From: a virus
Virus record (IMG/VR): IMGVR_UViG_3300025280_000109
Coordinates: 1 to 30,975 of that record
Length of the DNA stretch: 30,975 nt
Strand: one strand, 5' to 3'
Notes under the pieces: generated by a model
Told to the model about the DNA's origin: nothing
What the model saw: the letters and a program-made list of their open reading frames with translations, nothing else
Database searches by the model: none
Program-made: the position numbers and the translations under genes
Shown here: positions 1 to 10,272 of the stretch, piece by piece
Layout: every line of letters begins with the position of its first letter
Position numbering within the stretch: the stretch's first letter is position 1

Positions 1-2131
1 TGCTGTCGTCATCGCCACTGATCGTATCGACGGCTATGTCGCCTACGTTGGTGATGTTCTGCTCGTTATTACTGAACCCGCTCGTAAATGTCGCAGCTTG
101 CGGAAACGTCACACCACCACCATCAGCTATCGTTATCGCGTTATCACCATCTGTGTAGCCGATATTGGCAGTTTGTACTTCACCACCAACTTTCAGGTCA
201 CCAGATACGTCTACTCGCGTCGAAGCATTAAGGTCAATGATTGCCTCACCATCTATACGCAGTGTGCCATCTGCTGACTGCTGGACAAACGATGCAGCAT
301 CGCCAAAGGTCAGCTTGTTAGTGGAGTTAAGCGTTAGACCCGTGCCATCTGTATGCGTTAGCGTCGTATCCAGATCCGCGCCGAACTCAAGCAATGCAGA
401 GTCAGATTTAAGCTGGACATCATTAACAAATATGGCATTACCTTCGTCGCTACCGTCGAGCGTTAGCGCCGTGACGGCTGACCCGCCATCGTCAACTTTA
501 AAGATTACATCAGCATCGTTGGCTTGAGCATCCAGCGTAATATTACCACTCGTTGTTTCTATGCTAACTGCTCCATCACCAGCAGAAATATCATCCGCAG
601 CAGTCGAACTTCCTGAGCCAGCAGCTCCGATGTCACTGAGTACCTGAGATCCTGTGCGATAGTCTACATTCCCACTACCATCAAGCACTAAGAACTTATC
701 AGTATCTGAGCCTGCAGCTGCAACAGTGCCAATAGTCAACGTACCTGACGTAGTAACTCCTCCACCGTCAGCAATAGTAATGGCATCGTCGCCATCGGTG
801 TAAGCGATTTTCGTAGTCTGGACTTCGCCTGGAACATTAATACCAGCGGCAGCATCCAGGATCTTCATGTTCGTAGCATCACCATTATCGGTGAATACTA
901 GATCCTTACCATTAGTAGCGAGCTTAACTGTAACATCACCACTATTGCCTTCCGTGAACCTTAGTACTTCACTGCCGGCATCTTTAAAAACAAACACACC
1001 AGTATGAGCATCGAGCGTTAGTGCAGCACCCGAGTCTACTATAATAGGATTAGCAGCAATCGTAACTCCAGTAGTGCCATCGTGGGTCAAGGTTGCATCA
1101 CTATCTACACCTAGTGATAATACAGCAGAATCAGTTAATAATTTAAGGTCATCACCTACGATAACGTCTAATGCTACACTTAAACCGCCATCCGTCTGCA
1201 ATGATCCATCAGTAGTACTTGTAGCATTTGTGGTATCCTCAGTCTTCAAGATTCCATCAAATGTACCTGCGCCACCAGTAGTAATCGTAGCTCCTGACGA
1301 CCCAGTACCACCCCCAAACGTAGCAGCTGCGGTACACACTAAACTCGCTAGCGTAGACGCACCTGCACCTAGGGTACCTGTGACAGTAAGGTTATCTGCT
1401 ACAGTAGTCTCAGACGTAGTATGGCCAATAGTAACCGCTATCCCCGAGGTCTCAGTAGCGAGCTTAAGGGCACCTTCAGAATTTGCAATATAACTATTGC
1501 TGCCGTCGTGATACACCTGCAAATCATCACCATCACCCAGGAGCAACTTGTCACTGTCACCTATGTCAAACGCACTAGCTCCAGCTACCGTCACACCTCC
1601 AGTAACAGTAAGATTCCCGCCTACCGTTGCATGTCCTACAATCGCAGTAGTCGAGCTTGCTGCCGTAGAATTAGGCGTTAGCGTAAGTTGGGTAACATAC
1701 GTACCTTTAGAGGCAATATCATTCCCTAGAGTAATCACACCTCCATCAGCAACATTAAGTTTCCAAGCGTCACCTGCATCGTCACCTTGATCGGCTTTAA
1801 GCACCATCGCCAACGCTGCACCTTCGACACCTGTATCAAACAGCAACGCATTGTCAGTGCCTTCATCATATTGAACCTTAATGTCACTATTTGTGCCAAA
1901 TATAAGATCAATATCATCGGCCATAGTTACAGTACCAGAATGCGTCCTAGTACCCGTGATGGTCTGGTTAGCGTTCAACACACTAACACCATCAGACGAA
2001 GATGTATCTACATTATTCGTGTCTAACTGCCCATTCACGAGAGTAAAAAGCTGATCTATGTCAACATTCCATTCACTCTCAGTGGGCTTCTCGCCAGATA
2101 CAAATGAATGAGATCTAGTTATTGAACCCAT
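1..2131 (-). CDS. Tail fibre or spike protein, 3' part cut by window edge
   Basis: An open frame runs from an ATG at 2131 to the left edge without its stop, so at least 710 residues are present. The start follows the stop of the upstream gene directly (TAA then ATG) and has a GAGGAG-type ribosome-binding site inside that gene. The N-terminus (MGSITRSHSFVSGEKP, then an EWNVDIDQLFTLVNG segment) resembles the virion-anchoring start of many phage fibres. The rest is rich in G, D, S, T, A and N, with recurring short blocks such as DGDNAITIADGGGV, GNITLD, TLTH(T/D)GTG and LKSDSALLEFGADLD, the pattern of a beta-structured trimeric fibre shaft. It is last in the virion operon after three large proteins, where a receptor-binding protein is expected. 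Assigned from composition and position; the receptor-binding tip is outside the window. Confidence 0.72.
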   Translation of the reverse strand, partial: MGSITRSHSFVSGEKPTESEWNVDIDQLFTLVNGQLDTNNVDTSSSDGVSVLNANQTITGTRTHSGTVTMADDIDLIFGTNSDIKVQYDEGTDNALLFDTGVEGAALAMVLKADQGDDAGDAWKLNVADGGVITLGNDIASKGTYVTQLTLTPNSTAASSTTAIVGHATVGGNLTVTGGVTVAGASAFDIGDSDKLLLGDGDDLQVYHDGSNSYIANSEGALKLATETSGIAVTIGHTTSETTVADNLTVTGTLGAGASTLASLVCTAAATFGGGTGSSGATITTGGAGTFDGILKTEDTTNATSTTDGSLQTDGGLSVALDVIVGDDLKLLTDSAVLSLGVDSDATLTHDGTTGVTIAANPIIVDSGAALTLDAHTGVFVFKDAGSEVLRFTEGNSGDVTVKLATNGKDLVFTDNGDATNMKILDAAAGINVPGEVQTTKIAYTDGDDAITIADGGGVTTSGTLTIGTVAAAGSDTDKFLVLDGSGNVDYRTGSQVLSDIGAAGSGSSTAADDISAGDGAVSIETTSGNITLDAQANDADVIFKVDDGGSAVTALTLDGSDEGNAIFVNDVQLKSDSALLEFGADLDTTLTHTDGTGLTLNSTNKLTFGDAASFVQQSADGTLRIDGEAIIDLNASTRVDVSGDLKVGGEVQTANIGYTDGDNAITIADGGGVTFPQAATFTSGFSNNEQNITNVGDIAVDTISGDDDS

Positions 2132-4243
2132 TTAACGATTCTCCTCTTGTTGTAGACCGACAGACGCTTGAGGTGCGTGTTGTGCATTGTACCTTTGAAT
2201 TTGTTCCAGTACAGTCCCTACGGACCATATAGTACGTTTTTGATCGCCTAATACTTTTCCCACAGGATGATTTAGCATATGACGCGTAAGTGCTTTACCG
2301 TAGTCCGCAGCACGTTGGCCTAGCCCTATAGTTTGCAGTATTTTACCTGTAAATCTAGGACTAGAAAAAGGTATAAACATAAAAAATAACGGGTTAAATG
2401 CAGCACCCGCTGCACCTACGGCTACTGTACGCTGCAAAGCACTAACAGCAGATCCACGAGCTACAAGTGACGATGGAGTCCATCGACGTGAAATTAAACC
2501 TGCAATCCCAGCGTGAATTGACTCACCTGTAACTTTTTCTACTTCATCTATAAGTTGTTTTTTAATTGGATCTGATTGTAATGCTTTGATATAAGACTTT
2601 AGTATATCACTATCTCCTGTACCGGACTCCTTAAATGCACTATATGTTCGTGCTAAATCTTCGCGAATATTTTCATGCCTTATAATACGAGCCCACATAT
2701 TATCTTGACTCATAGGATCATCAAGAAGCTCACGTAAACTGCCAGATTTAGGCAGTAAGTCATTTATGCTATACTGACGTCCTGTATCTAGCGTAGTTGT
2801 AAGTTCATCTAAAGAGTCACGTAGTGTATCGTAAAATGCATCCAAAGTAGGAGCATTGCCTGGGCGATACCTATGAGCAAGTAATTGTTGAATAACTCCA
2901 GGAGTATCTGTAAGGGAATCTCCTATAAGAGCTTTCTTCATATTAGGTAATTGAGTTAAATCTCCGTTTATTTGATCACGTATCCAAGTTATAAGTTGAC
3001 GAGCCTCTGACCCAGGTATATAAACACCTGTATCTACAGGTATATAATCAACTTTACCAGTTTCACGATCATGTTTAAATTTAATTCCTACACCTGCAGA
3101 TTTTAATTTAGTATTAAGTTTAGATACAAAATTAGTCTGAAATGCCATTGAATCGGCTATTAATGGAATAGTTGTAGCAGTACCTTGGATAGCTCCGCCA
3201 CCTTTGGCTCCTCCAAAATATCCTTTAGACCTTATATCTGAAAATGTATCTCCATCTAACCATCCTCTAAATATTTTTTCCATCAACCCATCAGCTTCCT
3301 GCAGAATTATATTTGCATATTGTTGGTTAATAGCTGAAATATGACCCACTGTAGCTGCTTCATCACGAAATCCTCCCGCAATATCAGGATCAGTACTACG
3401 CGCCCGTCTGAAATGTTCCGTTGGAGTTTCTCCAAATTGCCGCTTAAGGTCAGGATCGTCAAACCTACCAAGCCAATGCAATGGATTAAGACCTGCAATA
3501 TCCATCTGAGAATCGGTAAGTCTACCTGCACGTTGCATAGCTTCCAAAGATTGCACGGGCTCGCCAGTTATAAATTCAAGTGCTATACGTCCAAGTATTC
3601 CTGTACCACGCATAAGTGATGCTGTCCCTTTTACTGCTACACTTCCAACCGCTCCCACAGGATCCATGACCATATCTACTATAGGTTGGCCCACATTACG
3701 GGTAACATCCGCAGCTAAACCTGCCGCAGGTCTTACAACACTTCCAACTTTAGGAGAAAGTCCCTCAAGCGCACCCCCAACTCCACGACGCGCCATAGCG
3801 CCTGCTTTTTGAACACTTTGCAATCTGCCCATAGCTCCAAATCCAGGAGCTACTACAGTAGCTTGCCCAAAAGGATCTGTAGCTATAGTACGTTTTATGC
3901 TTTCCCAAGATCCATACTGGTCTTTAAGCGCATCAACTGTTCCATCTAATCCAAGATCATACAAAGCTTCAGCTGTATCTATTGGATTAAATATCATATC
4001 TGCTATTCCAGTAAGTGTGGTTACAAACGATGGAACAATATTACTAGCGAGTTCTGCTCCATACTCACTAGAAAACATATCCATCTTACCTGGATCTTTG
4101 GCCGTTATATTAACAAAATCATTTCTATAACGGGATTCTCCAAAAGTTTCCAGTAAACGCTTAGTTTCTTCAAGCTCCGATACAGTATAGCGAGCTCGTA
4201 ATTGTTGAGGCGTTAATGAGAAATCATTAGGTGATACTGCCAT
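2132..4243 (-). CDS. Large virion protein, possible ejection (internal) protein
   Basis: The product has 703 residues and is not confidently recognised. The N-terminal 130 residues are mixed-charge and helical. A stretch rich in G, A and V follows (about 130-230, with VVRPAAGLAADV and GAVGSVAVKG), then a long polar helical middle. Residues about 605-632 form a hydrophobic segment (VAVGAAGAAFNPLFFMFIPF) that could insert in a membrane. The tail end is glutamine-rich. It is the third of three consecutive large proteins between the tail-hub genes and the tail fibre. In P22- and T7-type phages that place is held by proteins ejected with the DNA; a membrane-active segment would fit. The 11-bp gap to the upstream gene indicates one transcript. 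Function is inferred from position. Confidence 0.5.
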   Translation of the reverse strand: MAVSPNDFSLTPQQLRARYTVSELEETKRLLETFGESRYRNDFVNITAKDPGKMDMFSSEYGAELASNIVPSFVTTLTGIADMIFNPIDTAEALYDLGLDGTVDALKDQYGSWESIKRTIATDPFGQATVVAPGFGAMGRLQSVQKAGAMARRGVGGALEGLSPKVGSVVRPAAGLAADVTRNVGQPIVDMVMDPVGAVGSVAVKGTASLMRGTGILGRIALEFITGEPVQSLEAMQRAGRLTDSQMDIAGLNPLHWLGRFDDPDLKRQFGETPTEHFRRARSTDPDIAGGFRDEAATVGHISAINQQYANIILQEADGLMEKIFRGWLDGDTFSDIRSKGYFGGAKGGGAIQGTATTIPLIADSMAFQTNFVSKLNTKLKSAGVGIKFKHDRETGKVDYIPVDTGVYIPGSEARQLITWIRDQINGDLTQLPNMKKALIGDSLTDTPGVIQQLLAHRYRPGNAPTLDAFYDTLRDSLDELTTTLDTGRQYSINDLLPKSGSLRELLDDPMSQDNMWARIIRHENIREDLARTYSAFKESGTGDSDILKSYIKALQSDPIKKQLIDEVEKVTGESIHAGIAGLISRRWTPSSLVARGSAVSALQRTVAVGAAGAAFNPLFFMFIPFSSPRFTGKILQTIGLGQRAADYGKALTRHMLNHPVGKVLGDQKRTIWSVGTVLEQIQRYNAQHAPQASVGLQQEENR

Positions 4244-4254
4244 TTTTATATCCT

Positions 4255-6657
4255 TTATCTACCGTAAGAAGGTACAGGAGTGTATCGCCCGCCTGCGCCT
4301 GTATAACGTCCGACAGCTTGACCTGCCTGCACTCTTTGCCAATCTCGTCCATGCTGTTGTTGTAGAAATGCTTCTGCCGATCTACTTGATTGTACGCTAC
4401 CTCTAGGATCAGGAATAAGGTAATTAGACCGCTGAGTATAATGTGATGCTACGTTAGAAAATGCATCATAAACAGGCCCAAGTCCAAGTCCTCCAAAGAA
4501 TCTACCTTTACCTTCTTGCGCGGAGAAGTTTCCAGTTCCAGGAGCAATATTACCCATAGCAGGATTCCAAGTTTCCTGAAGTCCAGGATACGTATTCTTT
4601 AAACCCCAAGCATAATTAGAATCTAGTATATCAGTTTGCATACTATGCAAACCCGCTTTAATTGCACGAGGATTAAGTCCAAAATTTAATAAAGATTTAC
4701 GCGTCAGCTCAAATAATGGATTATCAGATGCAGGTCTAAATTGTTCGCTATGTATAACATGTTTCTTAGCGGCTTCCAATGTTGAATCAGATATTGCCCT
4801 AGCATCTCCCTTGACCCAACTATCAAGAGTAGGATCCCAATGGTAAGTCCAAGGCAACAGCCTAGGCTTACTTAATTGTTTAGGCGACGAAGGCCAATCT
4901 AAAGGTTGGGAGGGAAAATCACTAAACTTAGGATATTTTACTCTCCACTCATTTAATAATTGTGCATTTTGAACGCTACCCCCATATCCACTTCTCTCTA
5001 CTTCTTCAAAAGTGGTTTTTAGCGCATTTTGTGCATCTTCATATTCTGCATTTGTATATAATAATTTCTTAACAGATGGTGGTACTATGCCCTCTACTTC
5101 GCCTTCAGCATCTACTCCAAGAGCTCTATTAACAACACCTAATGCGATTGATTTACCTGTCTCAGGCGCGAATGCTCGAGCTTGTCCAGGCTTATACTCA
5201 GGCATATAAATCGGTAGTATTGATGCATCTAAATGTTCTATTGCTTGGTCTATACTTGAAAAACCTATAGCATCAATATTATTATAAATCTCACCAGCTA
5301 CAGTAGTAGTACCTTTAAAAGGTTGTAATGCACCTGCAACAACATCTCCTATAGCTGTATACATAACAGAAGATTGGTGCTCTTTTTCTGCCTGTAAAAC
5401 ATTTAACATACCTGCAAGATTCTTATTAGTAAGAAACCGTTTGTGCAAACCTACAGTATCAACAGTTAATTCATTGCCATCAGCAATATCCATAATACCT
5501 TGGCGAAGATTATCAGCAGTAATATGCCACGATTCTCCAAGATTATTAAAATTATCTGTTAAACGTAGCATATCATCACGCATAATAGCTTCGTCACTAC
5601 CTACACGTAATACGCGTTTTAGTAAATTCTCAAATTGAACTGCACTAATATTAGGATTACCCTCTACTATCCATCTTAGATCCTCACCCTGTTTTATAGA
5701 TTTTCTAATGTCAGGACCTTCTAATACCATTGCGAAAGTAGAATCAATATTATTACGTTTTTCTAATGCTTGGCCGTATACAGAGCCAGTATCTCTAAGT
5801 TCTGTATGTATAGACTGATTTACTGCAATCTGACTATTTCGACGGTTATTAACAAGCTCTGTAATATTCTTTTGTTTTATTAACTCTTCTTGGGCTGTAG
5901 TTGAGCGCAGCTTAAGATCCCACATTCGATCTTGATGAGCTGTAGATATACGAAGTGCGCGATCAGATGCCTCCCGATCCCTTTGATCAGATATAGCATT
6001 AAACAATTTGCCTTGATAATCACGTTGCAGCGTACCTATAGATGTATTGTAACCTCGGTCAAACGCTTCTGCACGCGCATCTGCAAACCAACCACTAAAT
6101 ACAGGAGCATCTTTAGCTCTTGTACCAAGATTTCCTAATACATCACTGAAATGCTCTACAGGCTGAAACTTAGAAGTAAATTCAGGTGCAGTAGCAGCTA
6201 CAAAACCACTTTGATCTGCAATTTCCGCATAAGCAGGCCTAGATTCTGATACTGCACTTGTAAGTCTCGCAGCACCTTCTTTCGCGCCAAGTGCTTCAGC
6301 CTGCGAAATCATCGTATTACGAATTGTATCATACGCACTTACAGCAGTAGAAGCATACCCAAGTCCAGTACCTAAGCCTCTCCAAAGTTTTCCTGCTCCT
6401 GAAGACTCATAAGGATCTATCTCAGGCTCTTCTTGGTACACAGGCTGCATTGGAGCACGTCCACCAAGCCCAAAGAAAATATTGGCCATGCCAGCTTTAC
6501 GCTCAGCCCCTCTCCGCCTACGCTGAGCCTCTTGCTGCATCTTAGTAACGCGATTATAGTACTTTTCTTGGTTTCTCCCTTCGAGGTAATTGCCAATTCC
6601 CGAAGAAACCATGCTACCTGCTTGAAGTGCAAACGGTAGCCAAACTGGAGGAGCCAT
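4255..6657 (-). CDS. Large virion protein, possible ejection (internal) protein
   Basis: The product has 800 residues. The start ATG at 6657 has AAGGAA about 8 bases upstream. The N-terminus is a hydrophobic, possibly amphipathic segment (WLPFALQAGSMVSSGIGNYL), followed at residues 30-60 by a strongly basic stretch containing RRRR. The body is mostly polar and helix-forming with many Q, N, E and R, and the last 60 residues are rich in G, Q, R and Y. No enzymatic motif was found. As second of three large proteins before the tail fibre it is a candidate internal or ejection protein. A structural protein of the tail hub is the main alternative. Confidence 0.5.
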   Translation of the reverse strand: MAPPVWLPFALQAGSMVSSGIGNYLEGRNQEKYYNRVTKMQQEAQRRRRGAERKAGMANIFFGLGGRAPMQPVYQEEPEIDPYESSGAGKLWRGLGTGLGYASTAVSAYDTIRNTMISQAEALGAKEGAARLTSAVSESRPAYAEIADQSGFVAATAPEFTSKFQPVEHFSDVLGNLGTRAKDAPVFSGWFADARAEAFDRGYNTSIGTLQRDYQGKLFNAISDQRDREASDRALRISTAHQDRMWDLKLRSTTAQEELIKQKNITELVNNRRNSQIAVNQSIHTELRDTGSVYGQALEKRNNIDSTFAMVLEGPDIRKSIKQGEDLRWIVEGNPNISAVQFENLLKRVLRVGSDEAIMRDDMLRLTDNFNNLGESWHITADNLRQGIMDIADGNELTVDTVGLHKRFLTNKNLAGMLNVLQAEKEHQSSVMYTAIGDVVAGALQPFKGTTTVAGEIYNNIDAIGFSSIDQAIEHLDASILPIYMPEYKPGQARAFAPETGKSIALGVVNRALGVDAEGEVEGIVPPSVKKLLYTNAEYEDAQNALKTTFEEVERSGYGGSVQNAQLLNEWRVKYPKFSDFPSQPLDWPSSPKQLSKPRLLPWTYHWDPTLDSWVKGDARAISDSTLEAAKKHVIHSEQFRPASDNPLFELTRKSLLNFGLNPRAIKAGLHSMQTDILDSNYAWGLKNTYPGLQETWNPAMGNIAPGTGNFSAQEGKGRFFGGLGLGPVYDAFSNVASHYTQRSNYLIPDPRGSVQSSRSAEAFLQQQHGRDWQRVQAGQAVGRYTGAGGRYTPVPSYGR

Positions 6658-6703
6658 AGATTTATTCCTTCACAATGTGAATTAATGGGCTTGGTATGTT
6701 AAA

Positions 6704-9700
6704 TTAATCCCAATCCGAAGGGATAGGTTCATTAGGAAAAATTGTTGAATATTGATTAACCCATGCATTATAACGAATTAAATCTTCAGATAGATTGGTA
6801 GTAAGGGGCTCTGTGGGCTTTGGATTATCCCTCAGCCAGTTATCCCTTGTTTGTGCAGGAGTAGCATATGGATCATCAGTAGCCGTAAAGCGCTCATGCA
6901 CATCATAAGCTTCTCGCTGATTTTTTACATTTTGCCATTCACGTGTCGCTTTTCTCCACTCAGCTACTCCCGCATCTCCTTCAGGAAAATCTAAACGTTC
7001 AGGTGCAGGATTACGTTGCTCCCACCCTTCTGCCGTTGGGGCTTTATAATTAGGATCTAAACTACGAGCTAAAAAATCTTCTTCACTAATACTAAATCTA
7101 CCTCCAACAGCTTCTTGCGCCCTTCGGGCTCCAAACACATCCATTTGACGTTGCCATTCACGATCTTCATCACGCATACGACGATCAGTCTCATAATCTT
7201 GCCTTGAAGTGTCGTATCGTTCTGCTTCAAGTGCTGTAGCAGCATCATAACGCTGATCTTCTAGGGCATAACGATCTTGACGTTCGGTTCTACTTTGTCT
7301 AGCCTCTCGTGATGCAAATGTATCACCTCTACGTTGACTCGTTCCATAAAGTTCTTCTTCGGCAAGCTGATTACGAAACGCTTCACGTTCTCCAGCGTCA
7401 CGTGCTAATCCAATACGTTCTCCCTCGTAACCTAAACGCTCACGTTCAAATCCTGCGGCTCGATCGGCGTGCCGCGAAGCGAGGGTTCCTCGACGTGGGT
7501 CTACATCAACTCCTCCATATAATTCTTCCCTAGCCAACGCACGCTGAAGTCTATTCTGATCTTCTCGAGAAGTAATATCCCTTGCTGCTAAACCTTCTCG
7601 AGATCCTATTTCAGCAGCACTTAAACGCCCACGCAAAGCACGCTCTTGGGCGGCCATGTCTTCGCGTGAAGTTAGTTCTTGCCCAAATTGCTCGCCTCGT
7701 TGAGCAAGTTCTTTAGCAGCTACTGTACTCGGGCCCCCACGTCCCGATGCTATCATGCCACGTTCAGCTTCGCTCAACTCACGACCGTATAGATTAATTT
7801 CCTGAAGTCGTGATTGCTCAGTAGTACCTTCACGGGCTAAAGTACGATCTAAAGCAGCTTGTTCTTCTCGTGAAGTTATTTCACCTTCTGCCAATTTTTC
7901 CCTAGATCCTATCTCAGCAGCGCTTAGCCTCCCTCGTAATGCACGTTCTTGTGATGCCAACGTTCCGCGTTGTTCACGTTCAAGCGCAGATTCACCACGC
8001 GCAAACCTTCGCGCTGCATCAGCCTCTCTTGCAGCAAGCGTACCTCGGCGAGGATCTACGTCAACACCACCATATAGTTCTTCGCGGGATAAAGCACGTT
8101 GCAATCGAGCTTGATCCGTGGTCAATTCTCGGTCTAACGCAGCTTCGCCTTTAGTAAGTGCTCGGTCTAATTCTGCTTGTTCTCCCGTAAATTCTCGACC
8201 TACCCGAGATTCGCGAGCTGCTAAAGTTTCACGACCCCTGATAGAACGTCCACCTGTGACAGCTGCTAATTCATCTTGCGAAGGTTCACGTCCTAGTTGC
8301 TGCTGTAATGCCTGCCGAATTGCAGTATCTCGACCCACAGCCATTTCAAGTCCAGGATCGATATTTAATGTATCTAGCGATATCTCTTCTGCGCCTCCAT
8401 ACATTTCTTGCTCAGCAAGGGCCATACGACGACGTTCTTGAGCAACCTGATCTCTACGTGCCGCCTCAGTAACTCCAACTCTACGACCTTCGAAGCCTTC
8501 ACGAACTAAAGCCGAACGTTCTATCTCTGCCTGCTGAGCGAGAGCAATCTGACGCTGTGATAGCCCAGCCGTTTCCATCTCATCGAGTCTACGCCTTTCA
8601 GCTGCTATTTGCGCTCTTTGACCTGTAGATGCTAGCGTACGGTCCCATTCCATAGGATTCGCAGACCCGTACAACTCTTCACGGGCTAAAGTTCTAGCAA
8701 GCGCAGCTTGTGAAGTTTCCTGGCCAAACTGAGCTTGTTGCATACCTTCCCGAGATTCCCGTTCACGTCTTCCCTCAGCCTCAGTTAAGCGCCTCTGAGC
8801 GCCTGCCTCTCTAGCAGCTAAAGTCTGTTCTCTACGTCCATCAATTTCCCTAAATCCCATCAACTCTTCACGAGCTAAATCTCGCCCAAGGCCTGCCTCA
8901 GTCGCACGAGCTTCACGTTCTAGAGCAGCCTCTCCAAACTGAGCAGCTTGCATATCACTAGCTGCTCGCCGATCTAGACTAGCTTGACTACTCCGTAAAT
9001 TACGCTCTGCCAGGCCTTCAGTCCTACGCAACCCACGTTCCATAGAAGCCTGTAGAGCTTCTTGCTGAAGAGCATCACGGGCTAGAGTATCTTGACTGCC
9101 AATTTCCCCTAAAGCCAGTTGTGCGGCTAAGGTCCGTTGACGATCCTCACCTACTCGGCCCGTAGGCCCAACCTCACCTAACAATTCCCCACGACGAAGA
9201 TCTAATTCTTGCTGCTGCATAGTCTGTGCAGCACCTCTAGCAGCATGTTTCGTCCCATACAACTGTTGAGCTGCTAGTGTCCGATCTCCTGCCCACTCTC
9301 CCATAAGCCCTGCGTGTTGATATAACTCTTGCTGCTTACGTTGTGCACGAGCTTCAGTTTGTCGTGTTACATCATCACCGCCAAGATCAGTGCCAAATGT
9401 CTGAGCTAAGCCTAGCCTATAAGATAGATCCTGTCTCTGCTGATCAACAGTACGCTGTCCATCATACTGCCCTACTATACCAGCACGTTGAAAACCTTCC
9501 TGGACTTGTGCAGCTCTTTCAGCTTCACGCTGCCTATCACGATTCAAAGCATCCTGGGACAAATACTGCCTAGTGCCCAAATCACGAGAGAATCGGCCCA
9601 TACGTTCAGCTTCAGACTGCTGCCTGCCTGCAATTCCCATCTGACCCGTTGTGCCATACATCCCTATGCCCTGCTGTATGGCCTGACTTACACCGGCATC

Positions 9701-9961
9701 ACGCTGAGCCTCAAACTGTGCTCCTATAGCCTGCTGCCCTCGAAGTACCCCAGACTCAAACTCCCCAAACTGACTAGCAGTTTTCCCACTCCCTCGCAAC
9801 ACACCAAGTCTATTTAGACGCTCTGATAGATCCTGACGCGCCTTCTCGGCCTGTGCTTGATAGTCAGCCTGAGCAGCTTGTTGACGTTTCTCATATGGAT
9901 CAGCAGTAAGACGCTTAGATATAGCACCTTCTAACTGTCCTCTGAAACTTCCTATAGCCAT
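6704..9961 (-). CDS. 1085-residue Q/E/R/A-rich repeat protein, candidate internal virion protein
   Basis: This is the longest gene in the window. Residues 1 to about 930 are almost entirely A, R, E, Q, L and G and predict as nearly continuous helix or coiled coil. Degenerate repeats recur, built around ELYG, then TLAxRE(A/S), then an arginine-rich helix. Two long units are nearly identical: LYGGVDVDPRRGTLA occurs twice, and so does ERALRGRLSAAEIGSRE. The last 150 residues differ, being richer in P, W, D and N (for example PAPERLDFPEGDAGVAEW), and may form a separate domain. The stop of the upstream gene overlaps its ATG as TAATG. Length and helicity recall tape-measure or ejection proteins. 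In the context of a short-tailed phage an internal core protein is more likely. Residue bias is extreme, and no catalytic motif is visible. Confidence 0.6.
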   Translation of the reverse strand: MAIGSFRGQLEGAISKRLTADPYEKRQQAAQADYQAQAEKARQDLSERLNRLGVLRGSGKTASQFGEFESGVLRGQQAIGAQFEAQRDAGVSQAIQQGIGMYGTTGQMGIAGRQQSEAERMGRFSRDLGTRQYLSQDALNRDRQREAERAAQVQEGFQRAGIVGQYDGQRTVDQQRQDLSYRLGLAQTFGTDLGGDDVTRQTEARAQRKQQELYQHAGLMGEWAGDRTLAAQQLYGTKHAARGAAQTMQQQELDLRRGELLGEVGPTGRVGEDRQRTLAAQLALGEIGSQDTLARDALQQEALQASMERGLRRTEGLAERNLRSSQASLDRRAASDMQAAQFGEAALEREARATEAGLGRDLAREELMGFREIDGRREQTLAAREAGAQRRLTEAEGRRERESREGMQQAQFGQETSQAALARTLAREELYGSANPMEWDRTLASTGQRAQIAAERRRLDEMETAGLSQRQIALAQQAEIERSALVREGFEGRRVGVTEAARRDQVAQERRRMALAEQEMYGGAEEISLDTLNIDPGLEMAVGRDTAIRQALQQQLGREPSQDELAAVTGGRSIRGRETLAARESRVGREFTGEQAELDRALTKGEAALDRELTTDQARLQRALSREELYGGVDVDPRRGTLAAREADAARRFARGESALEREQRGTLASQERALRGRLSAAEIGSREKLAEGEITSREEQAALDRTLAREGTTEQSRLQEINLYGRELSEAERGMIASGRGGPSTVAAKELAQRGEQFGQELTSREDMAAQERALRGRLSAAEIGSREGLAARDITSREDQNRLQRALAREELYGGVDVDPRRGTLASRHADRAAGFERERLGYEGERIGLARDAGEREAFRNQLAEEELYGTSQRRGDTFASREARQSRTERQDRYALEDQRYDAATALEAERYDTSRQDYETDRRMRDEDREWQRQMDVFGARRAQEAVGGRFSISEEDFLARSLDPNYKAPTAEGWEQRNPAPERLDFPEGDAGVAEWRKATREWQNVKNQREAYDVHERFTATDDPYATPAQTRDNWLRDNPKPTEPLTTNLSEDLIRYNAWVNQYSTIFPNEPIPSDWD

Positions 9962-10272
9962 TAGTGTACTCCCAGTTTTCTAACTGTTTCAGGTCCAATA
10001 GGCTTGTACATCAGCATAGAACGACGAACAGTAATAGGCTGATCTAAGGAACTATTCTCATATCTTATCTGCGACACAGGGCTATAACCATGCAGATCTG
10101 TGTCATTTACAAAAGCCGTAGTTGACGATCGAATTGCAGAAACACCAATAATAAACTCTGTTACTAGAGCATCCGTAGGATCACCTACATCAAATATATC
10201 CGACTTAGTGATAATCCCAGGACCAGTCTGAAATACCGAAGTATTATACAGCATTGAACTCATGCCGAGCAT
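9961..10272 (-). CDS. Hypothetical 103-aa protein in the tail-hub cluster
   Basis: The frame is open from a TTG at 10296, but that start lies deep in the upstream gene and lacks a good binding site. The ATG at 10272 (MLGMSSMLYNTSVF), with GGTGG close upstream, is preferred; ATGs at 10263 and 10254 are also possible. The protein contains DVGDPTDALVTEFIIG and a C-terminal RRSMLMYKPIGPETVRKLGVH-type end. It has no signal peptide or clear membrane helix. It overlaps the 3' end of the tail-hub gene by about 29 bases and its stop overlaps the next start as TAATG, so it is translationally coupled on both sides. Its slot corresponds to that of a tail needle or minor tail protein in P22-type gene order, but it lacks the coiled coil of a needle. 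Function unknown. Confidence 0.6.
   Translation of the reverse strand: MLGMSSMLYNTSVFQTGPGIITKSDIFDVGDPTDALVTEFIIGVSAIRSSTTAFVNDTDLHGYSPVSQIRYENSSLDQPITVRRSMLMYKPIGPETVRKLGVH

Noticed and set aside
165-2026. Plus-strand frames in the first 2 kb
   Set aside because: Antisense to the continuous tail-fibre frame and rich in serine/valine/proline from reversed repeat codons.
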